Part shown: positions 26,384 through 35,270 of the stretch, piece after piece
Numbering within the stretch: position 1 is the stretch's first letter
Layout: each line of letters begins with the position of its first letter
Origin: JAIVHC01 sp049975505
GTDB taxonomy: Bacteria; Desulfobacterota; Desulfuromonadia; Desulfuromonadales; Desulfuromonadaceae
Reading direction: 5' to 3'
DNA: 64,000 nt
Assembly (NCBI GenBank): GCA_049975505.1
Contig: JBNGCY010000001.1
Location: 54,288 to 118,287 of the forward strand
Position numbers and translations under genes: made by a program
The notes under the pieces: generated by a model
What the model was told of the DNA's origin: nothing
Databases searched by the model: none
Seen by the model: the letters and a program-made list of their open reading frames with translations, nothing else

Positions 26384-26501
26384 AATAATTATTCCTCCGA
26401 GTTAAGTTGGTTGCATAAAAATTTTAAGCCTCGTTTATAACCTGTTATGGCGCAACTTTCAAGTACAAGACCGCCATAGTCTGAAATCAGTATTTAAACA
26501 T

Positions 26502-27611
26502 CTAAGCACGCATGGAATAAAACTCTTCGCAGAAACGTCTGAATTCATCTTTCTCTATGGCATTGCGCATCTGCTGCATAAGATTCAGGTAGTAATGCAG
26601 ATTGTGATGGGTATTCAGCACCGATGCGAGGATTTCGTTACATTTGAACAGATGGCGCAGATAGGCACGCGAGTAGTTGCGACATACATAACAGTCACAT
26701 TGCGGATCGACAGGACTCGCATCGTCTTCGTATCGGGCCTGCTTGATGCTGATTTTACCCGTATGAGTAAAGAGGACGCCGTTACGCGCATTGCGGGTCG
26801 GCATGACACAGTCAAACATATCCACACCGCGCCGCACTCCTTCCACCAGGTTCTCCGGGGTTCCCACCCCCATCACATAACGCGGTTGTTGCGCCGGCAG
26901 CAGCTGCAGGGTGTAATCCATAACCGCATACATCTCTTCCGCCCCCTCTCCGACAGAGAGACCTCCCAGAGCGTAACCGTCAAAACCGATCCGCATCAGG
27001 GCTTCGGCACTTTTACGGCGCAGGTCTTCATACATCCCTCCCTGAACGATGCCGAACAACGCACTGCCATCGTCGGATCTATGTGCCTGCCGGCAACGCT
27101 GAGCCCAACGCATGGAGCGCTCCGTGGAATCAGCCACATATGCCCGTGTAGCAGGATACGGGATACATTCGTCAAACACCATGATAATATCAGCGCCCAG
27201 AGCCTGCTGTATCCGGATAGATGCTTCCGGAGTCAGAACCTTGTGTGAGCCGTCGAGATGGGATTGAAAACGAACCCCGTCTTCATCGATTTTGCGCAAC
27301 TGTCCCAGGCTGAACACCTGGAAACCACCGCTATCGGTAAGAATCGGACCGTTCCAGTGCATAAACCGGTGCAAACCACCAAGGCGCTCGATGAGTTCGT
27401 AACCAGGGCGCAAAAACAGATGATAGGTATTGCCGAGAATAATCTGCGCCCCGATCTCTTCCAGGGTTTCAGGCAGCATCCCCTTTACCGTGGCCTGGGT
27501 ACCAACGGGCATGAATACCGGGGTTTCTATGTTTCCGTGTGGAGTGGTAATCCGTCCCCTGCGTGCATGTGAAACAGAATCCGTGTGTAGAAGTTCAAAA
27601 GCAAACGCCAT
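26502..27611 (-). CDS. tgt: tRNA-guanine transglycosylase
   Basis: Exchanges guanine 34 for preQ1 in tRNAs with GUN anticodons, on the way to queuosine. The 369 residues contain LTDSGGFQVFSLG (catalytic Asp), the nucleophile aspartate in FDCVMPTRNARNG, GGLSVGEG, and the zinc site CDCYVCRNYSRAYLRHL with the later histidine. It is 36 bp after queA, the next enzyme in the pathway. Confidence 0.96.
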   Translation of the reverse strand: MAFAFELLHTDSVSHARRGRITTPHGNIETPVFMPVGTQATVKGMLPETLEEIGAQIILGNTYHLFLRPGYELIERLGGLHRFMHWNGPILTDSGGFQVFSLGQLRKIDEDGVRFQSHLDGSHKVLTPEASIRIQQALGADIIMVFDECIPYPATRAYVADSTERSMRWAQRCRQAHRSDDGSALFGIVQGGMYEDLRRKSAEALMRIGFDGYALGGLSVGEGAEEMYAVMDYTLQLLPAQQPRYVMGVGTPENLVEGVRRGVDMFDCVMPTRNARNGVLFTHTGKISIKQARYEDDASPVDPQCDCYVCRNYSRAYLRHLFKCNEILASVLNTHHNLHYYLNLMQQMRNAIEKDEFRRFCEEFYSMRA

Positions 27612-27647
27612 GAAAAAAATCCTCGTTACAGTAATGCTACAGTGGCT

Positions 27648-28685
27648 CTACTGGATAAACATGCAATCGCCATAACTGAAAAACCGGTAACGCTGCGCTA
27701 CCGCATGGGCATACGCACGCAGAATGTAATCGGTCCCCGCAAAGGCGCTTACGAGCATAAGCAGGGTCGATTTAGGCAGGTGAAAATTGGTCACCAGGGC
27801 ATCAATAACCCTGAAGCGATACCCGGGGTAGATAAACATATCCGTCATCCCTGATCCTGCAGCAATCAATCCTGATTCATTACCGACATATTCCAGGGTG
27901 CGGGTTACTGTGGTGCCCAGAGCCACAACCCGTCTGCCCTCTTTCTTTGCGGCATTAACCGCTGCAGCGGTTTGGGGCTGGATGCTGTAGGCCTCGGCAT
28001 GCATACGATGCCGGCTAATGTTATCCACCCTTACCGGCAGAAACGTGCCCAGACCTACATGCAAAGTCAGCGGTATGACTGTAACCCCTTTATCTTCCAG
28101 ACGTGCGAGAATCTGTGGGGTGAAATGCAACCCGGCGGTGGGAGCCGCCACCGCTCCGGGTACGCTGGAAAAAGTGGTCTGATAGCGTTCCAGGTCGTCG
28201 GAGCGGGGCTCGCGTTCAATGTATGGAGGCAGCGGAATACTGCCCTTCTCATTCAGCCACTCCAGAAAATCGGAACCATTGTAGTCAAAACGGATATTTC
28301 TGTAACCATCCTCCCCTGAATCCAGGACTTCAGCGTTCAACTCCCCGCTAAGAGTCAGGCGCGTACCGGGACGTGGTGCTCTGGAACTGCGGGTAAGGCA
28401 CACCCAGCACTGCCCCGCGAGTTCTTCATTGCGCCGTACCAGGAAAACCTCAACTTTTCCGCCACTGTCTTTAGTGCCATGCAGACGTGCCGGGATAACC
28501 CGGGTATCGTTAACAACCAGAACATCGCCGGAATTAAAATATGTGGCAATATCGCGAAACTGCGCATCCCGGATGCGTTGGTCAGCCCGTTTCAGCACCA
28601 GCAGGCGTGCATCCTCACGTCTGGGTGCGGGCTCTTGTGCGATCAGATCTTTGGGCAGAATATAGTCAAAGTCATTAAGATGCAT
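27648..28685 (-). CDS. queA: S-adenosylmethionine:tRNA ribosyltransferase-isomerase
   Basis: Builds epoxyqueuosine on tRNA from preQ1 using the ribosyl part of SAM. The 345 residues begin MHLNDFDYILPKDLIAQEP, typical of QueA, and include VVNDTRVIPARLHG, AAPTAGLHFTP and TNFHLPKSTLLMLVSAFAG. It is upstream of tgt on the same strand and 9 bp after the small DUF2065 gene. Confidence 0.96.
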   Translation of the reverse strand: MHLNDFDYILPKDLIAQEPAPRREDARLLVLKRADQRIRDAQFRDIATYFNSGDVLVVNDTRVIPARLHGTKDSGGKVEVFLVRRNEELAGQCWVCLTRSSRAPRPGTRLTLSGELNAEVLDSGEDGYRNIRFDYNGSDFLEWLNEKGSIPLPPYIEREPRSDDLERYQTTFSSVPGAVAAPTAGLHFTPQILARLEDKGVTVIPLTLHVGLGTFLPVRVDNISRHRMHAEAYSIQPQTAAAVNAAKKEGRRVVALGTTVTRTLEYVGNESGLIAAGSGMTDMFIYPGYRFRVIDALVTNFHLPKSTLLMLVSAFAGTDYILRAYAHAVAQRYRFFSYGDCMFIQ

Positions 28686-28694
28686 GTGGATAAA

Positions 28695-28907
28695 TCAGGA
28701 AAAATAGTTGGATGCAATATATACAGTTGCGAGACCTGCAAGCATAAGGATAAACCCCATACTGCGCATAGTGCGCTCCGGAAGGGGTAGAATCTGAAGC
28801 AGCATTTTTTTCACCCCCTGGGGGGAAAGAAACCAGGGTATTCCCTCAATTACCATCACCACACCGATTACTGTGAGGAAAAACTCCATAATCCACCTTA
28901 TCTGCAA
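28695..28907 (-). CDS. DUF2065 family small membrane protein
   Basis: 70 residues in two hydrophobic segments (about 7-25 and 49-67) around an amphipathic stretch. The motif VIEGIPWFLSPQGVKKML is the DUF2065 (YjeT-like) hallmark. Function is unknown; in other bacteria it sits near hflC or translation genes. Here it is 9 bp upstream of queA and probably heads that transcript. Confidence 0.85.
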   Translation of the reverse strand: MQIRWIMEFFLTVIGVVMVIEGIPWFLSPQGVKKMLLQILPLPERTMRSMGFILMLAGLATVYIASNYFS

Positions 28908-28940
28908 AAAATGTAACTTTGCGTAAGTTCTCAGGGTTCA

Positions 28941-28975
28941 CAAAAAAACCCGCCCTTATGCGGCGGGTTTTTTTG
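28941..28975. terminator. Bidirectional rho-independent terminator
   Basis: CAAAAAAACCCGCC (28941-28954) and its exact complement (28962-28975) form a 14-bp stem with a 7-nt loop; the G/C core CCCGCC is flanked by A and T runs on both sides. It ends the aminotransferase transcript, whose stop is about 19 bp away, and insulates the queA group. Confidence 0.92.
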
Positions 28976-28993
28976 TTTTCTATGCAGTTATAT

Positions 28994-30286
28994 TCACGCC
29001 AGGTCGGTTGCCGCCTGATAGATGAGATCAAACAGCTCTGCAATGTTATCTTCGGCAATGCAGGACAAAGCCACGCGCAGATCGGTCTTATTGACTGCAA
29101 TAGTACCGACCCCGTATTTATCCAGCAAGTGCAGGCGCAACTGCTCCGCTTCAACATTTTTCAACTTCAGGCACATAAAATAGCCGGAATTAAACGGATA
29201 GTAATCCCACACCTTATCAAATCTGGAATCGGCCAACACCTCTTTTACTTTCAGGGCCCGTCCTTTCATGATCTGATACTTTTCCTCTTTCTGCTCCAGA
29301 AACTTATCTGAGCGCAGCGCGTCGAGGACAAAGGTCTGTCCGGGATGCGAACAGTTGGAAATGGTGGCACGAATACAGCCGAGGGTTTTCTTTTCAAGAA
29401 CAGAAAGCACTTCATCGCTTTCATCCGCATAGGTGATAAATCCGGTACGGAAGCCCCAGACATATTCTTCCTTGGTGGCCCCGTCCAATTTAATTGCCAG
29501 AATACGCGGATGCAGATTGGCCAGTTTACCATAGAGAGATTCCTTCATGGAGTCTTCGTAGAACAGGCCGAAATATGCATCATCGGTAACCACCACGAGG
29601 TTGCAACCATCCTCAGCCACTTCCTTGATCACCTTTACAATTGCATCCCCTTCCTCAACTGTAGGGGTGTAACCACTTGGATTATTGGGGAAATTAAGCA
29701 GAACAATCGCTTTACTTTTTTCAGCGGCCACATTTTCCAGCTCTGCCTTGAACGCCGGAACATTAAAGCCACCCGCAACAGTAAAGGTGGGAAATTTCTT
29801 GATGACCGCACCGCACCGCGTGGTGAAGGTCAGGTTGTAGTTACCCCACATCATATCGGGCATTACCATGTGGTCTCCGGCATCCACAAACATATCTGCC
29901 ACAATGGAAAGACCGTGGGTCAGGGCGCTGGTTACAATAGGGACACCGAACTTCTTCCCCTGCATGCTGGGGTTTTCGCGCAGCATTTTTTCGCGCCATA
30001 CGGTGCGCAGTTCCGGTTTGCCCGCAGGAGGTGCGTAAGGAAAGATATCCTTGGGATCATAGGCGGAAAGTTTGTCATGAATGCACTGCAGATACATAGG
30101 GCCGTTTCCTTCGGTCGCGATGCCGATGGTGGCGTTGTATTTGTGTGCCTTATCTTTTGCCTCCGCCGATTGCGACAGAATCCCCTTGGGGAAAAACAAA
30201 TTTCTGCCCAGATCGGAGAGCATCTCCAGAACATGAGGATTTTTCTGCGCCAGTACATCGTTTAGTTCTTGAGCCAGTGGATTCAT
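28994..30286 (-). CDS. Class I/II PLP-dependent aminotransferase
   Basis: A 430-residue aminotransferase with LLNFPNNPSGYTPT, VVTDDAYFGLFY, the likely PLP lysine in DGATKEEYVWGFRTGF, and the arginine in KTDLRVALSCI for the substrate carboxylate. It belongs to a group found in anaerobic bacteria that differs from AspC and from DapL; substrate unknown. The start MNPLAQELND at 30286 is chosen because AAGG stands about 9 nt before it; an ATG at 30307 adds seven residues. It is a single gene with its own terminator. Confidence 0.82.
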   Translation of the reverse strand: MNPLAQELNDVLAQKNPHVLEMLSDLGRNLFFPKGILSQSAEAKDKAHKYNATIGIATEGNGPMYLQCIHDKLSAYDPKDIFPYAPPAGKPELRTVWREKMLRENPSMQGKKFGVPIVTSALTHGLSIVADMFVDAGDHMVMPDMMWGNYNLTFTTRCGAVIKKFPTFTVAGGFNVPAFKAELENVAAEKSKAIVLLNFPNNPSGYTPTVEEGDAIVKVIKEVAEDGCNLVVVTDDAYFGLFYEDSMKESLYGKLANLHPRILAIKLDGATKEEYVWGFRTGFITYADESDEVLSVLEKKTLGCIRATISNCSHPGQTFVLDALRSDKFLEQKEEKYQIMKGRALKVKEVLADSRFDKVWDYYPFNSGYFMCLKLKNVEAEQLRLHLLDKYGVGTIAVNKTDLRVALSCIAEDNIAELFDLIYQAATDLA

Positions 30287-30432
30287 GGTTGGGACCTTCT
30301 TTCTCAAGTATTGTATAGAATGCCGATCCTGCCGGATCGGAACAAAACAAGGTGCAATTAAATCAGGATTCTTTGCTTGATGTCAAACCCTATTTAGGTC
30401 GTGCTTCTGCCTTCAAAACATGGCCATTATGC

Positions 30433-31698
30433 TCAGGTAACCACCGGAATATCCTCCCAGCGCGTGGTATATGCAGGGGACAGATACGCACGCCGCATGC
30501 GCCAGTCCTCTTTTATCCCCTGACTGCCGAACCACACCTTCCCTCTTCCACTGTTATTGATAGCATCCACCGCCTGCATCAGCGCCGGGTTGTTGCGCTG
30601 GGTGGAGGTGTGATCAAACAATCCCGGCTGCATTTCTTTCACCGGGCACAGATCACTGAGGATTACTCCGGCCTTGGCATAACGGTAACCGTCACGCCAG
30701 ATGCTCTGCAGGGCATTGGTGGCGGCATTAAGAAGCGCCATGGTATCGTTACCGGGAAAATCGAGACAACGCTGGGCTGCATTGGAATAGTGGCGCTCGG
30801 TGCTGCTGTAGGTTCCGGTGCGGATAAACACCGTCACCTGTGTGGCAACCTGCTTCTGTTCGCGCAGTTTCTGCGCCGCTCTCACCGTATAGGTGGATAC
30901 GGCTTCGCGCAATTCGGTAAAATCGGTTATGCGCCGGGCAAACGAACGCGAACAGACAATCTGATGTTTATTAGCGGGAGAATGTTCAATCCCGAAACAT
31001 GCCTGTCCGTTCAGTTCATATATGGTGCGCTGCAGATTGACGGAAAATTGCCGCCGGAGACGTTCCGGCGAAGCTGCCGCCAGATCGGCAACTGTGCGGA
31101 TCCCCAGAGCATGCAGCTTCTGTTCCATGCGCCGCCCGATGCCCCACACCTCACCAACCTCCGTGCGCCTGAACAGCTCCTGCCTTTGCACCTGATCACA
31201 CAGATCCACAACGCCGCCGCTGGCAGGATCGCTCTTTGCCGCTGTATTTGCCAGTTTGGCGAGGGTCTTACTCGGGGCGATCCCGACGCACACCGGCATC
31301 CTGAGCCACTTCAGGATCCGATCGCGCACCTTGTGTCCGAACGCCAGACGCCCATCCAGTCCCGCACGTTCATCGGGAAGACGTAAAAACGCCTCATCAA
31401 TGGAGTATACCTCCATGTCAGGCACCATCTCCTCCAGGACCAGCATCACCCGGGCCGAAATATCCGCATACAGGGTGTAATTGGACGAGAACACCACTAC
31501 CTGATGGCGTTGCAGCACATCACGCACCTGAAAGTGAGGGACTCCCATGCCGATGCCGAGATTTTTGGCCTCCTGACTGCGCGCCACAACACAGCCGTCG
31601 TTGTTGGAGAGCACTACCACCGGGCGGGTGCGCAGATCAGGGCGGAACAGGCGTTCGCAACTCACATAGAAATTATTGCAATCCACCAGGGCAAACAC
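30433..31698 (-). CDS. umuC: Translesion DNA polymerase V catalytic subunit
   Basis: Y-family error-prone polymerase used in SOS mutagenesis. The 421 residues start MFALVDCNNFYVSCERLF with the first catalytic aspartate, followed by VVLSNNDGCVVARS and the second acidic pair in VYSIDEAFL. GIAPSKTLAKLAN and VWGIGRRMEQKL are the finger and HhH regions; the C-terminal little-finger and UmuC tail are full length. It follows umuD by 12 bp. Confidence 0.95.
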   Translation of the reverse strand: MFALVDCNNFYVSCERLFRPDLRTRPVVVLSNNDGCVVARSQEAKNLGIGMGVPHFQVRDVLQRHQVVVFSSNYTLYADISARVMLVLEEMVPDMEVYSIDEAFLRLPDERAGLDGRLAFGHKVRDRILKWLRMPVCVGIAPSKTLAKLANTAAKSDPASGGVVDLCDQVQRQELFRRTEVGEVWGIGRRMEQKLHALGIRTVADLAAASPERLRRQFSVNLQRTIYELNGQACFGIEHSPANKHQIVCSRSFARRITDFTELREAVSTYTVRAAQKLREQKQVATQVTVFIRTGTYSSTERHYSNAAQRCLDFPGNDTMALLNAATNALQSIWRDGYRYAKAGVILSDLCPVKEMQPGLFDHTSTQRNNPALMQAVDAINNSGRGKVWFGSQGIKEDWRMRRAYLSPAYTTRWEDIPVVT

Positions 31699-31710
31699 TT
31701 TAAATATTCC

Positions 31711-32172
31711 TTAGCGTCTTAAAGAATGGATCACATTGGTGACCACACCTATGATGTTACTCTCCGCGTCGGGATTCATCGCTATGGGTCTGTATGCCCG
31801 GTTCATAGGGACCAGGCGTGCCTCCGGATAGAGTTCGAGTTTCTTGACTGTCAGTTCATCATCAAGACAGGCAATGACAATATCGCCATGGCGCGCTTCA
31901 AGACTGCCTTCCACAATAAGAACATCTCCATCGTGGATGCCGCCCTCAAGCATGGAATCACCCTTCACACGCACAAAAAATGCCGTGGCCGGATGACGGA
32001 TGCACAGTGCATTGAGATCCATACACTGATCCACATAGTCCTGCGCCGGGCTGGGGAAACCCGCCTCGATATACTCGGCAAACATGGGTATGGAACAATC
32101 ATGCGCCTGATCCGAAGCAGGCTTGAACATTTCGAGTACACTGGTATCTGTTTGAGTCGGCATAAAGGCCAA
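31711..32172 (-). CDS. umuD: UmuD, LexA-like self-cleaving subunit of polymerase V
   Basis: RecA-stimulated self-cleavage turns UmuD into the active UmuD' partner of UmuC. The scissile Ala-Gly is visible in YIEAGFPSPAQDYVD; the catalytic serine is in VKGDSMLEGGIHDGD and the lysine in DELTVKKLEL. The 153-residue reading uses a TTG start at 32172, which is 4 nt from GAGG; the ATG at 32163 (MPTQTDTS) is the alternative, 13 nt from GAGG. No certain LexA box was found; a mobile repeat starts 49 bp upstream. Confidence 0.92.
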   Translation of the reverse strand: MAFMPTQTDTSVLEMFKPASDQAHDCSIPMFAEYIEAGFPSPAQDYVDQCMDLNALCIRHPATAFFVRVKGDSMLEGGIHDGDVLIVEGSLEARHGDIVIACLDDELTVKKLELYPEARLVPMNRAYRPIAMNPDAESNIIGVVTNVIHSLRR

Positions 32173-32220
32173 AGTACCTCATTGGTGGTTCGGGGTTCAA
32201 TTCAGAAACCTGAAAATACT

Positions 32221-32366
32221 GTAAACTATTCACCACCGCTACTTCTATGGGCTTGTGATACCCATGAAAAGGGCGTCTGTCGCCACGGACGGCGACAGTC
32301 GAACGGCCATGGACGGCGCAAAGTGTCCCTTGGAATGGGTGTCACAAGACCTCGCTGAACAATTAT
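32221..32366 (+). mobile_element. Miniature inverted-repeat element, copy 4 (146 bp, with core, short linker)
   Basis: Forward orientation, ends GTAAACTATTCACC and GAACAATTAT, more diverged than other copies. The flanks AAAATACT and AAATTACA agree at 6 of 8 positions, a decayed target duplication. The core CTGTCGCC/GGCGACAG hairpin is intact. In the arms, GTGATACCC faces GGGTGTCAC where other copies have GTGGTACCC facing GGGTGCCAC, a paired change that keeps pairing. It sits directly upstream of umuD, where the SOS promoter should be. Confidence 0.88.
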
Positions 32367-32431
32367 AAATTACACCTATCTGGTATTGAAAGGCAACAGA
32401 TACCCGGAGGATGCAGACATGGGCAATAAAA

Positions 32432-32461
32432 ACAGGCGATGGGTATACGCCCATCGCCTGT
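32432..32461 (-). terminator. Rho-independent terminator of the hsp20 gene
   Basis: ACAGGCGATGGG (32432-32443) and its exact complement (32450-32461) form a 12-bp stem with a 6-nt loop. On the minus strand the stem is followed by TTTTTATTG, so it terminates transcription arriving from hsp20, about 90 bp upstream. Confidence 0.9.
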
Positions 32462-32549
32462 CTGACATGCGTTCAATTTATCTTCAGGCAAATATTTTCG
32501 GGAAGCTGCGCTGCCATCTAGGGGACAATAAAATTCAGGTTCAGCCTTG

Positions 32550-32999
32550 TCAATCCTCGATGTTGACATCAATAGCTTTGGGTCTGGCCTCTTTGCTTTT
32601 CTGCAAGTGTATACTCAGCATCCCATCTTTGAAATTAGCCTTTATGCTCTCCTGGTCCACGGTATCAGGCAGGGTAAAACTGCGGTTGAATGTGCCGTAA
32701 TGCCTCTCAATACGATGGAAGGTTTTACCCTTTTCCTCCTTCTCCTGTTTCCGCTCCCCGTGAAGCATGAGAACACCATTTTCAACCGTTACCTTAACAT
32801 CCTCCTTGTTGACCTCGGGTATTTCCGCTTTAATTACAAATTCATCCTCAGTCTCCATAATATCAACCCTTGGAGACCAGTCGCCTTTGCGAATTACGTC
32901 CTGTCCGCTCTCCTGTCCGGAACCGAGAGCGCGATTGTAGCGATCGACAAACTCTTCCATTTCTCTCCATGGGTCCCAACGTACGAGTGACATAGTCAA
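32550..32999 (-). CDS. Small heat shock protein, Hsp20/alpha-crystallin family
   Basis: ATP-independent holdase chaperone. 149 residues: an N-terminal arm with SLVRWDPWREMEEF, an alpha-crystallin domain (about 45-135) with SPRVDIMETEDEFVIKAEIP and the conserved DGMLSIHLQKS, and a short tail. This is the common bacterial class A/HspA-type size. A MTM start leaves the second Met (32993) as an alternative. It is divergent from the SDR gene and has its own terminator. No CIRCE element was seen upstream. Confidence 0.93.
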   Translation of the reverse strand: MTMSLVRWDPWREMEEFVDRYNRALGSGQESGQDVIRKGDWSPRVDIMETEDEFVIKAEIPEVNKEDVKVTVENGVLMLHGERKQEKEEKGKTFHRIERHYGTFNRSFTLPDTVDQESIKANFKDGMLSIHLQKSKEARPKAIDVNIED

Positions 33000-33296
33000 T
33001 CCCTCCCTTTAAATAACTTTAAGTAAATCTAATCAGAACAAATGCCAGATGCACGCTCTGATTTGGTGCCTCCCCTGCAGCAGACAGGGCGCAGCTTCCT
33101 GAAATACAACCCTTTTACCGGTTATATTAACGCGGCATATTCGCTTTTCAAGGGCAGGAGAATATTTTTTTCTGCTTGTGCCATCATCCATTAAAACAAG
33201 GAATTTTAATGATTTTCCAGTCAGAGAAAAATTATAGAAGAGACACACAAACATGTTACACTTACGCATAATAATATCAGAAACAGTGGAGAGCAT

Positions 33297-34799
33297 ATGG
33301 TTACTGGTGAAAAACAGGGAGCGGTTTTTGTCGCCGGCGCAACCGGATATGTAGGAGGGCGCCTGGTGCCGCGCCTGCTGGAGCAGGGTTATCCGGTGCG
33401 TACCCTGACCCGTGCCCCGCAGAAACTGGAAACCAGGCCGTGGGCACAGCATCCGAATTTTTACTGCACCGAAGGAGATATCCTTGACCGGACCGCTCTG
33501 ACCCACATCCTGAGCGGCTGCAGCTCGGCTTACTTCCTGGTCAATTCTGTGGATAATCCCGGTTATGCGAGGCGTATTGCAGCACAGAACATGGCTTCTG
33601 CCGCCCTGAACACAGGATTGAAGCAGATTATCCATCTTGGAATATTAAGTGAAGATTACATTGGCAACGACACCGCGGAAGCGCAGAGCACCGACTCCAT
33701 TCTGCGCCAGGCTGGAGTGCCGGTAACCACCTTACATGCAAGCCTGATTATAGGTTCAGGAAGTGCAGCCTTTGAGATGCTGCGCTATCTGGTGGACCGC
33801 CTTCCTCTGATTATCGCACCGCGCCGCGCCGCGACACCATGCCAGCCCATCGGTATCCGCAATGTTCTTTATTATCTGCTCAAATGTCTCGATAATCCTG
33901 CCACTCTGGGACAGAGCTTTGACATAGGTGGGCCACAGGTAACCTCATATCCCGAGCTGATGCGTATCTACGCCGAGGAAGCAGGTCTGAAGCGCTACGC
34001 TGTTGAACTTCCCTTCCTCCACAACAGACATCTGAGTGCCTACTGGACTCATCTGATAACGCCGATTTCCCTGACGCAGGCACGTATGCTGGCGAATATG
34101 CTGAACGGACCCATGGTATGCCGCGAGATGCGCATAACTGAAATTATCCCTCAGGATCTGTTCGATGCCAGAACCAGTATCCGCCTTGCCCTGCAGCGCA
34201 CCCGCGAGCAACAGGTGGAAACGCGCTGGAGTGATTCCGGTGCCCTGCCTCCGGCGGAGTGGAGCGATCCGGCTGATCCGGAATGGGCCGGAGGGAGTAT
34301 ATTCGAAGATGCGCGCCGCGTTGTGGTCAAATCTTCACCTGAACAGGTCTGGCCTTCAATCACCTCTTTGGGCGGGGATGTGGGCTACTACTACGCCAAC
34401 TGGCTCTGGAAAATACGTGGAGTGATGGATCAGCTTGTCGGAGGAGTAGGCCTGCAGCGCGGACGGCGTAAATCGCAGGCCCTGTATCCGGGAGACGCCA
34501 TTGATTTCTGGCGTGCGGTAAAAATAACCCCCCACCGGATGCTCCTTCTTTCAGCCGAGATGAAGCTTCCCGGTGAAGCGGTGCTGTTGTTCAGGATTAA
34601 ACCGGTCGATGGCGGATATACCGAAATTCAGCAGATTGCGCGTTTTCTTCCCAGGGGAATTCTGGGGCTTGCATACTGGTATGCGGTGTTCCCGTTTCAT
34701 TTCTTTGTGTTTGACGGAATGTTGCGCGGCATAGCCAAATCCACCCGGGCTCAGGTGATCGAAGGGCCGAAGCGCTTCAAGCCTTCGGTTCAGGAGTGA
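33297..34799 (+). CDS. NAD(P)-binding SDR protein fused to DUF2867
   Basis: 500 residues in two parts. The first 290 or so are an atypical extended short-chain dehydrogenase with the cofactor loop AGATGYVGGRLVPRLLEQG, like NmrA/YbjT proteins. The C-terminal half, from about residue 330 (RVVVKSSPEQVWPSI), is a DUF2867 or START/SRPBCC-like fold with GGVGLQRGRRK and GDAIDFWRAV. The combination is widespread but not functionally defined. It converges on the EVE gene with a 10-bp overlap of coding ends. Confidence 0.82.
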   Translation: MVTGEKQGAVFVAGATGYVGGRLVPRLLEQGYPVRTLTRAPQKLETRPWAQHPNFYCTEGDILDRTALTHILSGCSSAYFLVNSVDNPGYARRIAAQNMASAALNTGLKQIIHLGILSEDYIGNDTAEAQSTDSILRQAGVPVTTLHASLIIGSGSAAFEMLRYLVDRLPLIIAPRRAATPCQPIGIRNVLYYLLKCLDNPATLGQSFDIGGPQVTSYPELMRIYAEEAGLKRYAVELPFLHNRHLSAYWTHLITPISLTQARMLANMLNGPMVCREMRITEIIPQDLFDARTSIRLALQRTREQQVETRWSDSGALPPAEWSDPADPEWAGGSIFEDARRVVVKSSPEQVWPSITSLGGDVGYYYANWLWKIRGVMDQLVGGVGLQRGRRKSQALYPGDAIDFWRAVKITPHRMLLLSAEMKLPGEAVLLFRIKPVDGGYTEIQQIARFLPRGILGLAYWYAVFPFHFFVFDGMLRGIAKSTRAQVIEGPKRFKPSVQE

Positions 34800-35257
34800 T
34801 TTTCCAGCCCGAGAATATAAAACCACTCATGCTCGGAAACCGGCATTACTGAAAGGCGATTCCCCTTCTGCAGCAGTTTCATCCCCGCGAGTTCATCGTG
34901 TTCCTTTAATTCGGCAAGCGAAATCACGCGACCGGTGTGGCGCGCATATTTTACATCCACCATGAACCAGCGCGGCTTCTCCGGGTCGCTTTTGGGGTCA
35001 AAGTGTTTTGACTCCGGATCGAATGCGGTGTGATCGGGGTAGCCCTCACGTACAATTTCCATGATCCCTGCAATCCCGGGGGTTTTGCAGCTGGAATGGT
35101 AGAAAAACGCCTGATCTCCGTTACGCATCTCATCGCGCATGAAATTACGCGCCTGGTAGTTGCGCACGCCGTCCCAGGGTTCGGTCTGCTTCGGTCTGTG
35201 CTTTAAATCATCAATGCTGAACTCTTCCGGTTCCGACTTCATCAGCCAATAGCGCAT
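34790..35257 (-). CDS. EVE domain protein
   Basis: 155 residues filling one EVE domain: MRYWLMKSEPEEFSIDDL at the start, WDGVRNYQARNFMR, and GDQAFFYHSSCKTPGIAGI, which form the binding pocket for a modified base in characterised relatives (thymocyte nuclear protein 1 type). It is 13 bp downstream of the MFS gene on the same strand. No modification-dependent nuclease neighbours it, so a role in sensing modified bases is possible but not shown. Confidence 0.9.
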   Translation of the reverse strand: MRYWLMKSEPEEFSIDDLKHRPKQTEPWDGVRNYQARNFMRDEMRNGDQAFFYHSSCKTPGIAGIMEIVREGYPDHTAFDPESKHFDPKSDPEKPRWFMVDVKYARHTGRVISLAELKEHDELAGMKLLQKGNRLSVMPVSEHEWFYILGLENHS

Positions 35258-35270
35258 AAGTAATCACCTC

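Noticed and set aside
28686..28700. A preQ1 riboswitch before queA
   Set aside because: The gap to the DUF2065 gene is only 9 bp and holds no aptamer-like structure.
32163..32230. A LexA box upstream of umuD
   Set aside because: No good match to the E. coli (CTG-N10-CAG), Gram-positive or Geobacter-type LexA consensus was found by eye.
33033..33635. A 200-residue minus-strand frame between hsp20 and the SDR gene
   Set aside because: Mostly antisense to the SDR N-terminus including its cofactor loop; no domain or start signal.
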